Shown: piece after piece, positions 31,809-39,661 of the stretch
Layout: each line of letters starts with the position of its first letter
Numbering within the stretch: the stretch's first letter is position 1
Assembly (NCBI RefSeq): GCF_030767025.1
Contig: NZ_JASITE010000006.1
Coordinates: 1 to 64,000 of the forward strand
DNA from: Nocardia sp. CC227C
Lineage (GTDB): Bacteria; Actinomycetota; Actinomycetes; Mycobacteriales; Mycobacteriaceae
DNA length: 64,000 nucleotides
Direction of reading: 5' to 3'
Notes under the pieces: model-generated
The model's input: only the letters and a program-made list of their open reading frames with translations
The model's database searches: none
What the model was told of the DNA's origin: nothing
Position numbers and translations under genes: made by a program

Positions 31809-31957
31809 GTCCGATCGTTCCGATTCTGCTCATCGGCGGGCTGTACATCGGCGTCGAACGGCTACAGGAGTACAGCCCCCGTTGGCCAAAACGCTGGCCG
31901 TCGCCTTCGTCGCGGCACTCGCGATCGTCTTCGCGCTGTCGTGGTGGTGCGCCTGAA
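31806..31957 (+). pseudogene. 3' fragment of a second DUF1353 gene, frameshifted
   Basis: Aligns with bases 26770-26920, the end of the intact DUF1353 gene, at roughly 80% identity by eye. It reads PIVPILLIGGLYIGVERLQE then, after a one-base deletion near 31881, LAKTLAVAFVAAL and FALSWWCA before a TGA in the same place. It has no start and is fused to the broken ArsR gene. The divergence from the intact copy indicates an old paralogue and not a recent duplication. Confidence 0.75.
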
Positions 31958-32141
31958 GGCCTGCGATCGGGCCAGCGGTCACGGGTGCTCGTTTCATGGC
32001 GATCCTCACGCCATGCGCCAGGAATGGTACGAGCGTACATGCGAGCCCAGTTTTTCAGCGGCTTTCGTTGGATATCGTTACGTTGGCTGTCACCAAACGT
32101 AAACGGAATAGATTCAAGCTCGATCGACGGAAGCGGTAGTT

Positions 32142-32176
32142 CTGACCGCCGATAAGGTTCACTTATCGGAGGTCAG
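32142..32176. repeat. Inverted repeat, 15-bp arms, 5-bp loop
   Basis: CTGACCGCCGATAAG and CTTATCGGAGGTCAG are complementary except at one position, loop GTTCA. No U-run follows, so it could be an operator or a structured RNA element as much as a terminator for the upstream remnant genes. Confidence 0.65.
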
Positions 32177-32224
32177 GACGGCGTGAATCGATATGCGGCT
32201 AGGATGGATTCGTTTCGTGTTGTT

Positions 32225-32249
32225 GCGTTGGAAATGACGAAACCAACGC
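32225..32249. repeat. Inverted repeat upstream of the coiled-coil gene
   Basis: GCGTTGG (32225-32231) pairs with CCAACGC (32243-32249) across 11 bases, 13 bases before the GTG start. The CGTTGG core also appears near 32090, suggesting repeated binding sites for one protein, possibly the gene product itself. Confidence 0.55.
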
Positions 32250-32262
32250 TACGATTCTGGTC

Positions 32263-33387
32263 GTGTCGAGCATCTGCAACTATCCCGGCTGCACCCGTCC
32301 CATCCATCGCGGCGGTGGGCCGGGGCGGCCTTCCGAGTACTGCGACCACCCCGAGCACACGCGATGGAGGGCGTGGCGGGAACGGCAGCGGCGGCAGCAG
32401 GCGGAGGGTGAGGCCCCGGCCGCTAATGTCACTGTGACGCAACAGGGGCCGGTGACGGTGGCGCGGCTGCGGGCCGATGAACTGCTGGTGCAGTTTCGTG
32501 GGCTCGCCGAGCAGTTGGGGACGACCTTGTCGGCGGCCGTGGCGGAGATGTCCACGCTGGCCGATCCATCCGTTGCGGAGGCCCAGGTACAGGCGGTGCA
32601 GGCCGATGCCGCGCGCAGGATCGCGGAGGCCGAGATGGCCGCCGCCGCGGCCGAACAGGCGCGGCGAGACAGCGAAGAGGCACGGGTAGCGGCGGAATCG
32701 GCCGCAGAGGATGCGGCGGCCGCGGCCGAAGCGGCGGAGGCCAGGATCGAGGAGGCGGTCGCGGCCCGCGACGACGCCCTGCGCGAGGTCGAACGGATCA
32801 CCACCCAGGCCGCCGACGACGTATTCGCCGCTCGGGCCGCCGCCGAGACCGAGATTCGAGACGTGCGGCGCGACACCGCCGCCGAGATCGACCGGATACG
32901 CGAGCAGGCCACCGAGGATATCGACCTGGCCCGCACCAAGGCCGCCGCCGAGACCGAGCAGGTGCGCCGCGACGCCGCGCAACGCGTCACCGCCGCCGGT
33001 GCCGAACGTGACCTCGCGGTGCAGCGGGCCGCCGATGCCGAACGGGCCATCGACCGTGCCGAACAAGCTGTGGCGGAACGTAATCAGGCGGTTGCCGAAA
33101 CCAGGGACGAGCTGGCCCGCGTGCGCGCCGAACTCGAACGCACCCGCACCGAGCTGACCGAGGCCCGGCGGACCGCCGCCGACGATATAGCGGCCGTGCG
33201 TGCCGAATCCGCGGCAGCGCTCGACCGAGCTCGGCAGGAGGCGGCGGCCCGCCTGGCGACACTCGACGATGCCCGTGAGCAAACCCTCGCGCGCGCCGAG
33301 CGCGCCGAACGCCAACTCGACGCATTGCTCGCCGGTCGCGCGGAGACTCCGATGCTCAGGGAAACCACGGATTCAGGGTCTAAATAA
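32263..33387 (+). CDS. Zinc-motif/coiled-coil protein, KfrA-like layout, 374 aa
   Basis: Residues 1-45 hold a possible zinc site (C5, C10, C27, H32 in ICNYPGCTRP and EYCDHPEHTRW) followed by basic ARG-rich WRAWRERQRRQQ. After a hinge and a short helical domain, residues about 115-360 are an uninterrupted Ala/Glu/Arg-rich coiled coil. Similar proteins occur in actinomycete genomes and plasmids and are usually unannotated. The layout of a small DNA-binding-looking head and a long coiled coil recalls plasmid KfrA, which binds repeats near its promoter. The repeats upstream of this gene fit that idea, but the head is not the KfrA fold by sequence. Cytoplasmic; function unknown. Confidence 0.7.
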   Translation: MSSICNYPGCTRPIHRGGGPGRPSEYCDHPEHTRWRAWRERQRRQQAEGEAPAANVTVTQQGPVTVARLRADELLVQFRGLAEQLGTTLSAAVAEMSTLADPSVAEAQVQAVQADAARRIAEAEMAAAAAEQARRDSEEARVAAESAAEDAAAAAEAAEARIEEAVAARDDALREVERITTQAADDVFAARAAAETEIRDVRRDTAAEIDRIREQATEDIDLARTKAAAETEQVRRDAAQRVTAAGAERDLAVQRAADAERAIDRAEQAVAERNQAVAETRDELARVRAELERTRTELTEARRTAADDIAAVRAESAAALDRARQEAAARLATLDDAREQTLARAERAERQLDALLAGRAETPMLRETTDSGSK

Positions 33388-33402
33388 AGAGCCGGTCGGT
33401 CC

Positions 33403-33522
33403 GTGCGGCCGCTGCCGAACCGCCTGGCCGGGCTGGACCTGCCGATGCTGGAGGATTCGCAGCGCACCGTGGACCTGCTTCGGTCATTCATCGGCCCCAT
33501 CGCCGAAGCCGAAGAGCTCTAG
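33403..33522 (+). other. Orphan 39-codon reading frame, probable gene fragment
   Basis: Reads MRPLPNRLAGLDLPMLEDSQ then RTVDLLRSFIGPIAEAEEL and stops. It looks like the C-terminal helices of a larger protein, but I could not place the family. It lies 15 bases after the coiled-coil gene and convergent with the GntR gene. Could be a real small protein from the GTG at 33403. Confidence 0.3.
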
Positions 33523-33559
33523 CGTCGCCCTGCCGAGTCGTCCGCGGGCGCGAGCACCG

Positions 33560-34222
33560 TCACTCCGCTGGTTTGGCCCAGCGGCCGCGCGCCTGCCGGA
33601 TATGTTCGACCATAATGCGTTCCACGGCGTCGGCGTCTCGTGACTCGAGGGCGTCGAGAATGGTGTGGTGCTCGCGGGCGACGTCGGTGAGTTCGCCCTT
33701 GTCGGACAATGATTTGAGTCCGAAGAGCCGGGTGTGGTCGCGCAGGTCGGAGACCAGGTTGTTGAGGCGCGGGTTATTGGCGTAGCCGAGCAGGGCCAGG
33801 TGGAACACCTGATCGGCGCTGGTGTATTCGACCAGATCACCCTGCTCGGCTCCCGCCACGATCTTGTCGGCGAGTTCGCGCAGCGCGGGGAAGTCCTTGG
33901 CGGGGATGAGGGGCGTGATATCTCGAACGGTGGGAGGTTCGAGCAGGAGGCGGATCCGGGTGATGTCGTCGAGATCGCGTTCGGCGACCTCGGTGACGCG
34001 AAATCCCTTGTTGGGCACGATGGAGACGAGATTCTCGCGAACCAGATCGAGCATGGCCTCGCGCACCGGTGTGGCGGAGACGCCGAAGCGCGCGCCCAGC
34101 GAGGGTGCCGAATACACGACGCCGGGCTCCATTTCGCCGGAGATAATGGCGGCACGCAGCGCCTGCGATACCCGGTCGCGCAGGCTGACCTTCTCCATAT
34201 GACCGATATTGTCCATACTCAT
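33560..34222 (-). CDS. GntR-family (FadR/FCD) regulator of the hydroxyproline cluster, 220 aa
   Basis: Winged-HTH repressor. The DNA-binding part includes RDRVSQALRAAIISGEMEPG, ARFGVSATPVREAMLDL and VSIVPNKGFRV. The FCD effector domain has RLLLEPPTVRDI, DQVFHLALLGYANNPRL and a final EHHTILDALESRDADAVERI with the metal-binding histidines. ATG 34222 is chosen; 34216 and 34198 are possible. It is the last gene of the hydroxyproline operon, 85 bases beyond the dehydrogenase alpha gene, with its own promoter region carrying the same 14-base motif that occurs at the operon promoter. Predicted to sense hydroxyproline or a pathway intermediate. Confidence 0.85.
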   Translation of the reverse strand: MSMDNIGHMEKVSLRDRVSQALRAAIISGEMEPGVVYSAPSLGARFGVSATPVREAMLDLVRENLVSIVPNKGFRVTEVAERDLDDITRIRLLLEPPTVRDITPLIPAKDFPALRELADKIVAGAEQGDLVEYTSADQVFHLALLGYANNPRLNNLVSDLRDHTRLFGLKSLSDKGELTDVAREHHTILDALESRDADAVERIMVEHIRQARGRWAKPAE

Positions 34223-34274
34223 GCCCGTGATCCCCTGCCTCTGCCTCCCGGCCTTGCCGCACCCATCGTATGCC

Positions 34275-34288
34275 ATGTGACGTTGCAC
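34275..34288. promoter_or_regulatory. Predicted GntR operator at the regulator gene
   Basis: ATGTGACGTTGCAC, 13 of 14 bases identical to the motif ATGTGACATTGCAC at the pathway promoter (40608-40621). It lies 53 bases upstream of the regulator start, so autoregulation is predicted. Confidence 0.6.
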
Positions 34289-34307
34289 GCCGGCTGCTGA
34301 AAGGCGG

Positions 34308-35765
34308 TCACGGCTCGGGCGATTCGGCCAGCTCGCCCAGGGTGATCGGGGCAATCAGGGGCCGCTTGCTATTGGGCAGGAGGTCGGCCTCGGTGAGCGT
34401 CCGGCACGGCCCAGCGGCCAAGGCGGCGGTGGCGTAACCACAGACCCGGCCCTGACACCACCCCATGCCCGGGCGCGCCAGCAGTTTCACCGTCCGGGCA
34501 TCGGTGGCGCCGAGGTCGGCGCGTACGGCGCAGATGTCGGCATGGGTGACCTCCTCACACCGGCAGACGACCGTGTCCGGGGTCAGCCATCGCGCCCACG
34601 CCGGGGGTATCGGATGCGCGGTGTGCATGGCGCGGGCGAACGCGCGTCCCCGGCGGATCCGCCATCGCAATGCCCGGACTCGCCGAGCCGGGATGGTCCG
34701 GCCATGATCCTGAGCCACGGCCAGCCCGGCCAGGGCGCCCTCGGCGACGGCCAGGGCGGCCCCGCCGACCCCGGTCGCCTCGCCTGCGACGAACACCCGG
34801 TCGATACTGCTGCGCTGCCGGTCATCGACACACGCGACCAGCGAGCCGTCGACATCGACCCTGGTGCGCGCGCCCGTGGCGACGATCAGTTCCAGCGAGG
34901 GCGTGAAACCCCAGCCGAGCGCCACCAGATCGACCTCGACGCGTTCCGCGGTCCCCGGCACCGGGCTGCCGTCCGGGTGTGCGCGCGACAGCGTCACCGA
35001 CTGGACGGACGCCCCGCCGTGGATGGCGGTGACAATGGTGCGCGGCCGTAACCGCAGCCGATGCTTCAGGAATGCCGCCGCGTACCGCGCGCCCTCGACC
35101 GCCTTGGACGGCACCGCGGCGGCGGCGATCGGATGCCGCAGCCATCCGGTGAGCGCATTGGCCTCGCACACCGCGACGACCTCCGCGCCCGCCTCGGCCA
35201 GTCCGGTCGCGACCGGCAGGAGGAACGGGCCGGTCCCCGCCACCAGGACGCGCCGACCGGCGAGAGTGCGATGGCCCTTCAGCAGTGCCTGAACTCCGCC
35301 TGCCGCCATGACACCGGGCAGATCCCAGCCGTCGATCGGCAACTGCCGATCGTATCCGCCGGGGGACAGGATGAGCGACTCGGCGTTGATCCGGCACCCC
35401 GACGCCGCGCCGGTGTCGACCACCCGATTGGCGTGCAGGACATAGGGATCGGTGTCCGTTGCGGGCTGCTCGAGAAACCACACCTGGTGACCGGGCAGGT
35501 AGGTGATCGTCCCGTCCGCGCGGGCGGCGGAGCAGCGGGCCCGCAGATCGGTGAATGTCGGCCACAGCTGGTGGCCGTGGGACTCATCGCCCGGCCCGTG
35601 CGCCTCATCCGGGTGACGCCAGTATTGACCGCCGAGTTGATGTCCGGCGTCGACGAGTACCACGCGCAGCCCGGATTCGGCCGCATGGACAGCGGCCGCC
35701 AACCCGGCGGGACCGGCGCCGACGACGGCGACATCGGCGAGATAGGGCTCATTCGGTGTCGACAT
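34308..35765 (-). CDS. D-hydroxyproline dehydrogenase, FAD subunit with [2Fe-2S] C-terminus (HcnB-like), 485 aa
   Basis: Large subunit of a three-subunit, membrane-associated D-hydroxyproline dehydrogenase of the HcnABC/opine-oxidase family. FAD motif GAGPAGLAAAVHAA (about residue 16), second nucleotide site LVAGTGPFLLPVA, FAD-end motif VFVAGEATGVGGAALA, and a C-terminal BFD-like iron-sulfur site VVCRCEEVTHADI plus GWCQGRVC. It takes electrons from the small FAD subunit's oxidation of cis-4-hydroxy-D-proline and passes them to the respiratory chain. The start overlaps the end of the [2Fe-2S] subunit gene by 17 bases. Specificity for hydroxyproline comes from the neighbouring epimerase, deaminase and dehydrogenase. 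Confidence 0.82.
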   Translation of the reverse strand: MSTPNEPYLADVAVVGAGPAGLAAAVHAAESGLRVVLVDAGHQLGGQYWRHPDEAHGPGDESHGHQLWPTFTDLRARCSAARADGTITYLPGHQVWFLEQPATDTDPYVLHANRVVDTGAASGCRINAESLILSPGGYDRQLPIDGWDLPGVMAAGGVQALLKGHRTLAGRRVLVAGTGPFLLPVATGLAEAGAEVVAVCEANALTGWLRHPIAAAAVPSKAVEGARYAAAFLKHRLRLRPRTIVTAIHGGASVQSVTLSRAHPDGSPVPGTAERVEVDLVALGWGFTPSLELIVATGARTRVDVDGSLVACVDDRQRSSIDRVFVAGEATGVGGAALAVAEGALAGLAVAQDHGRTIPARRVRALRWRIRRGRAFARAMHTAHPIPPAWARWLTPDTVVCRCEEVTHADICAVRADLGATDARTVKLLARPGMGWCQGRVCGYATAALAAGPCRTLTEADLLPNSKRPLIAPITLGELAESPEP

Positions 35766-36033
35766 GGGATTGCTCCTCGGTGATCGAGCCGGTTCTCACG
35801 CACATACCGTCGGTGACCGGCACCAGGCAGGCGCGCTGATTCGGGCGACCGTCGACGGTGAGCAGGCAGTCGTAGCAGATGCCGATACCGCAGAACAGTC
35901 CGCGCGGCCGCTGCCGCACACGGGTGGAACGCCAGGAGACAATGCCGGCCGACATCAGTGCGGCACCGATGCTCTGCCCCGCTGTCGCGGTGAGCGGGCG
36001 GCCGTCGAGGGTGAATTCGATGGGCTCAGGCAT
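35749..36033 (-). CDS. D-hydroxyproline dehydrogenase, small [2Fe-2S] subunit (HcnA-like), 94 aa
   Basis: Ferredoxin-like gamma subunit. Plant-type [2Fe-2S] cysteine pattern FCGIGICYDC ... QRACLVP (Cys near 48, 53, 56 and 69) preceded by the beta-grasp N-terminus FTLDGRPLTATAGQS. Sandwiched between the two FAD subunit genes with overlaps at both ends (8 bases with the upstream gene), the standard order of this enzyme family. It connects the two flavin centres electronically. Confidence 0.85.
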   Translation of the reverse strand: MPEPIEFTLDGRPLTATAGQSIGAALMSAGIVSWRSTRVRQRPRGLFCGIGICYDCLLTVDGRPNQRACLVPVTDGMCVRTGSITEEQSHVDTE

Positions 36034-37180
36034 GGGTCACCTCGTCGAACCGTTCGGGGGCGAAGGGGCTGATATCGAGGTCGACGGGTTTCCCGGTAAT
36101 CGACTGCGTGATGAGTTTGGCTGTGCCGACCGACAATCCGATTCCGGCACCCTCGTGGCCACTGGCGTGCCACAGGCCCGGGGCCCGCGGATCGGGTCCG
36201 AGGACCGGCAGATGATCGGGGCAGTACGGCCGAAATCCCAGATAGCTGCGCATGACCCGGACCTGTTTCAGGGCCGGGAAGAGCGCGACCGCGTTGGCGG
36301 CGAGCTCCCGCAGCACCGGGAGCGAAACCGTGCGGTCGAAACCGACCCGTTCGCGCGAGGAGCCGATCAACACGGTACCGCCGCGCGTCCCCTCGATCAC
36401 CGGCGAAGTCTGTAGTGCCTCATCGGAACTCAGCACATTGGCGACGTACTCCCCGGCGTAGACCTTGTGCCGGATGGTCGGCGGGAGTGGCTCGGTGACC
36501 AGGACGAATCCACGTCGTGGCAGGACCGGCACGTGTACCCGGGCGAGCTGGGCGATCTCCCCGGCCCAGGTTCCGGCGGCATTCACCACCGCCGCCGCGT
36601 GGATCGTGCCCCGGTCGGTCCGCACACCGGTGACCGCTTCGCCGTCGCGCTCGAATCCGGTGACCCGGGTGTGCGGCGTGACGGTGGCACCGGACGCCCT
36701 GGCCAGCCGCAGCAGCTGCGCCGCCATCAGCATGGGCTGTACCTGCGCGTCCTGCGGATAGAACGCGCCGGCGGCCAGCTCGGTGCGGATGTGCGGTTCA
36801 TAGGTGCGGATATCGGTGGCGGCCACATCGGTCACCTCGATCCCGGCCGCACGCTGGCGCACGGCCAGTTCCCGCAGCGCCTGCGCGCCGGCGGCACTCG
36901 CCGCGACCACCAGGCCGCCCTTGGACTCGAATTCCCACAGCGCGCCGAACTCCGCGAGATCGGCGCGCCACACCTGCTGGGAGTACAGGGACAGGTCGAG
37001 TTCGGGCCCCGCCTCCTTATCGGAGACGAGCACATTGCCCTCGCACGCGCCGGTGGTGCCGCCGACGATCTGGCCTCGATCGACCACCTGCGCACTCAGC
37101 CCGGCGCGGGCGGCGAAGTAGGCGCAGGCCGCGCCCACCGCGCCCGCGCCGATAATGACGACATCAGCCGTGCGTTTCAT
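36026..37180 (-). CDS. D-hydroxyproline dehydrogenase, DAO-type FAD subunit (HcnC-like), 384 aa
   Basis: Catalytic subunit of the glycine/D-amino-acid oxidase fold. N-terminal FAD motif DVVIIGAGAVGAACAYFAA, conserved VVNAAGTWAGEIAQLA in the middle, and ending GLWHASGHEGAGIGLSVGTA with LGFRPYCPDHLPVLG. It oxidises cis-4-hydroxy-D-proline to 1-pyrroline-4-hydroxy-2-carboxylate. ATG 37180 is chosen (11 bases after the epimerase stop); the much longer open frame upstream is an artefact over the epimerase gene. Alone it could be a simple D-amino acid dehydrogenase, but the three-gene set argues for the complex. Confidence 0.85.
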   Translation of the reverse strand: MKRTADVVIIGAGAVGAACAYFAARAGLSAQVVDRGQIVGGTTGACEGNVLVSDKEAGPELDLSLYSQQVWRADLAEFGALWEFESKGGLVVAASAAGAQALRELAVRQRAAGIEVTDVAATDIRTYEPHIRTELAAGAFYPQDAQVQPMLMAAQLLRLARASGATVTPHTRVTGFERDGEAVTGVRTDRGTIHAAAVVNAAGTWAGEIAQLARVHVPVLPRRGFVLVTEPLPPTIRHKVYAGEYVANVLSSDEALQTSPVIEGTRGGTVLIGSSRERVGFDRTVSLPVLRELAANAVALFPALKQVRVMRSYLGFRPYCPDHLPVLGPDPRAPGLWHASGHEGAGIGLSVGTAKLITQSITGKPVDLDISPFAPERFDEVTHA

Positions 37181-37191
37181 GATCGGCCGCC

Positions 37192-38193
37192 TCAGACCAG
37201 GAATCCGGCGGGGAACGGATCGGTGGGATCGAGCATGTACTGGGCGGTTCCGGTGATCCAGGCGCGTCCGGTGATGGTGGGGATCACCGCGGGCAGATCG
37301 CCGACCGTTGTCTCCTCCACCAGGCGGCCGGTGAAGGTGGAGCCGATGAACGATTCGTTCACGAAGTCGGTGTGCAGGGGCAGTTCTCCGCGCGCGTGGA
37401 GTTGGGCCATGCGCGCGCTGGTGCCGGTGCCGCACGGCGACCGATCGAACCATCCGGGATGGATCGCCATGGCGTGCCGGGAATGCGCGGCCGTCGAACC
37501 GGGGGCCTGCAGATAGACGTGATGGCACCCGGCGATATCGGGGCGGCCCGGATAGCTGGGCGGCGCTTCGGTATTGATCGCCGCCATGATCGCCAGCCCG
37601 GCATCGAGCAACTGCTGCTTGGCCGCCCGGTCGAACGGCAGGCCCAGCTTCTCCAATTCGACCATGGCGTAGAAGTTTCCGCCGAAGGCCAGGTCGTAGC
37701 CGACCGATCCCAGCCCGTCGACCTCGACGGTGCGGTCCAACGCGTACGCGAACGCGGGCACATTGCGGATGGTGACCGAGGTGGCGCTGCCCTCGGTGAC
37801 CTGTACATCGGCCACCACCAGCCCGGCCGGGGTATCGAGGCGGATGGTGGTGACGGGCTCTGTCACCGTGACCATTCCGGTTTCGACGAGGACGGTGGCG
37901 GTGCCGATGGTGCCGTGGCCGCACATGGGCAGGAGTCCGGAGACCTCGATGAACAGCACGCCCCAGTCGGCGTCGGGCCGGGTGGGCGGTTGCAGGATGG
38001 CCCCGCTCATGGCACTGTGGCCGCGCGGTTCGTACATGAGCAGGGTGCGCAGTTCATCGTTGTTGTCGATGAACCATTGGCGGCGTTCGGCCATTGTCGC
38101 GCCGGGGAACACGCCGACGCCGCCGGTCACCACTCGCGTCGGCATGCCCTCGGTGTGCGAATCCACCGCGTGGATGACCCGCTTGGTTCTCAT
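37192..38193 (-). CDS. 4-hydroxyproline 2-epimerase (proline racemase family), 333 aa
   Basis: Cofactor-independent racemase-type enzyme that converts trans-4-hydroxy-L-proline to cis-4-hydroxy-D-proline, the first pathway step. Both catalytic cysteines are present: C91 in LLPMCGHGTIG and C254 in RSPCGTGTSARMA. This Cys/Cys pair separates epimerases from the Ser/Thr-containing trans-3-hydroxyproline dehydratases. N-terminus VIHAVDSHTEGMPTRVV is family-typical. Four-base overlap with the upstream dehydrogenase gene. Length matches 4HypE enzymes (310-335 aa). Confidence 0.9.
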   Translation of the reverse strand: MRTKRVIHAVDSHTEGMPTRVVTGGVGVFPGATMAERRQWFIDNNDELRTLLMYEPRGHSAMSGAILQPPTRPDADWGVLFIEVSGLLPMCGHGTIGTATVLVETGMVTVTEPVTTIRLDTPAGLVVADVQVTEGSATSVTIRNVPAFAYALDRTVEVDGLGSVGYDLAFGGNFYAMVELEKLGLPFDRAAKQQLLDAGLAIMAAINTEAPPSYPGRPDIAGCHHVYLQAPGSTAAHSRHAMAIHPGWFDRSPCGTGTSARMAQLHARGELPLHTDFVNESFIGSTFTGRLVEETTVGDLPAVIPTITGRAWITGTAQYMLDPTDPFPAGFLV

Positions 38194-39653
38194 ACGTCTC
38201 GAGCCTTTCCATCGATGCGGCGGGGGAGTGCGGCGGTACTGTCGTCGCGGAGCTCATCGGGCAGCAGGTCCGCCGGGAAACCCTGGTAGGCAACGGGTCT
38301 CAGGAACCGGGCGATAGCCGCCGTTCCGACCGAGGTGGATCCGGGCGCGGTGGTGGCGGGGTAGGGCCCGCCGTGCTGCTGGGCGTGGGTGACCGAGACT
38401 CCGGTCGGCCACTGATTCCACAGCAGCCGCCCCGCCTTGGTGGCGAGCAGCCGGGTGAGCGGGGCGGCGATGGAGTCGCCGGGTTCGCCCACAATGGTCG
38501 CGGTGAGTTGCCCGTCCATGGCGGCGGCGGCCTCGAGCAACTGCTGCTCGTCGTCATAGGTGACGATCAATGCGGTGGGACCGAAGCATTCCCGGAACAG
38601 GCCGGCCATATCGCTGAGCAGGTCGGCCAGCTCGGTGGTGAGCAGTGTGGCGGACGGGGGAGTGGTCGGTGCTCGCTCTTCCTGGCGCAGGACGCTGATT
38701 TCGGTGCGATTGGTCAGATCCGTGAGCGTGGTGCGGTAGCCCTGCTCGATACGGTCGTTCAGCATCGGACCCGGTTCCGGCAGCGGCATTTTCGCGAGCA
38801 GCTCGGCCAGGTTCGATTGCCTGGGCACGAACAGTGCCCCGGGTTTGGTGCAGAACTGGCCCGCGCCCAGGGTGAATGAGCCCAGGAAGCCGGAGGCGAT
38901 CTCCTCCGCCCGGGCATTCGCTGCCGCGGTGGTGACGAAAACCGGGTTCACGCTGCCCAGTTCGCCATAGAAGGGAATCGGTTCGGGGCGTGAGTTCGCC
39001 AGGTCGAACAGTGCGCGGCCGCCCGGAATGGAACCGGTGAACGCCGCCGCTTTCACGGCGGGGTGCAATAGGGCCGCCCGCCCGGCCTCGACCCCGTAGA
39101 TGATCGCGAATGTCCCCGCGGGAGCGCCGACTTCGGTGAGGGCGCGCTCGACGACGGTCGCGGTGGCCCGGGAGAGTTCGGGGTGGCCGGGGTGAGCCTT
39201 GACCACCACCGGACATCCGGCGGCGAGCGCCGAGGCGGTGTCTCCACCGGCCACGCTGAAGGCGAATGGGAAATTGCCGGCGGCGAATACCACGACCGGG
39301 CCGAGTGGCTCGAGCATGCGCCGCAGGTCCGGGCGCGGCGCACCCATCGGCCAGTCCGGATCGGCGTGGTCGATGCGCGGGTCGAGGTAGCCGCCGTCGG
39401 TGAGCAGATCGGCGAACAGCCGCAGCTGGAATGTGGTCCGCCGCAGCTCGCCGCGCAGACGCGCCTCGGGTAGCCGCGTTTCGCGCTGGGCAATCGGTAG
39501 GAGTGTGTCGGCCGCCTGGTCGAGTTGGTCGGCGATGGCCGCCAGCGCCCGCGACCGGTCCGCCCGATGGGCGGCCCATCGGGGGAAGGCTCGCGCGCTC
39601 GCCTCGACCGAACGGTCGACCTCGGTCGTGGTCGTTTCCGGGTATGTCACCAC
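38190..39653 (-). CDS. Alpha-ketoglutarate semialdehyde dehydrogenase, 487 aa
   Basis: NAD(P)-dependent aldehyde dehydrogenase that oxidises 2,5-dioxopentanoate to alpha-ketoglutarate, the last pathway step. The catalytic Cys lies in LGAGQFCTKPGALFV (the QFCTKPG form typical of hydroxyproline/sugar-acid KGSADH), the general-base Glu in FYGELGSVNP, and the cofactor loop reads FTGSIPGGRALFD. The reading frame has no ATG; paired GTG codons at 39653 and 39650 follow AGAGG. The start lies 9 bases after the deaminase stop. Confidence 0.87.
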   Translation of the reverse strand: MVTYPETTTTEVDRSVEASARAFPRWAAHRADRSRALAAIADQLDQAADTLLPIAQRETRLPEARLRGELRRTTFQLRLFADLLTDGGYLDPRIDHADPDWPMGAPRPDLRRMLEPLGPVVVFAAGNFPFAFSVAGGDTASALAAGCPVVVKAHPGHPELSRATATVVERALTEVGAPAGTFAIIYGVEAGRAALLHPAVKAAAFTGSIPGGRALFDLANSRPEPIPFYGELGSVNPVFVTTAAANARAEEIASGFLGSFTLGAGQFCTKPGALFVPRQSNLAELLAKMPLPEPGPMLNDRIEQGYRTTLTDLTNRTEISVLRQEERAPTTPPSATLLTTELADLLSDMAGLFRECFGPTALIVTYDDEQQLLEAAAAMDGQLTATIVGEPGDSIAAPLTRLLATKAGRLLWNQWPTGVSVTHAQQHGGPYPATTAPGSTSVGTAAIARFLRPVAYQGFPADLLPDELRDDSTAALPRRIDGKARDV

Positions 39654-39661
39654 GTCATCCT

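Larger units (their letters stand above)
31958..32262. other. 305-base non-coding stretch with several inverted repeats
   Basis: No supportable gene. It is AT-richer than its surroundings. It holds an imperfect CGTTACGTTGG/CCAAACGTAAACG pair around 32080-32110 and the two better repeats listed separately (32142-32176 and 32225-32249), all ahead of the coiled-coil gene. This density suggests a multi-site protein-binding region. Confidence 0.5.

Noticed and set aside
26921..31957. Idea that the DUF1353 repeats are target-site or composite-transposon ends
   Set aside because: The two copies are only about 80% identical, one lacks its 5' part, and no terminal inverted repeats or transposase flank them.
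36026..37924. Extended 632-codon version of the DAO-type subunit
   Set aside because: The first 248 codons run over the epimerase gene in a different frame and lack any pattern; the real start is at 37180.
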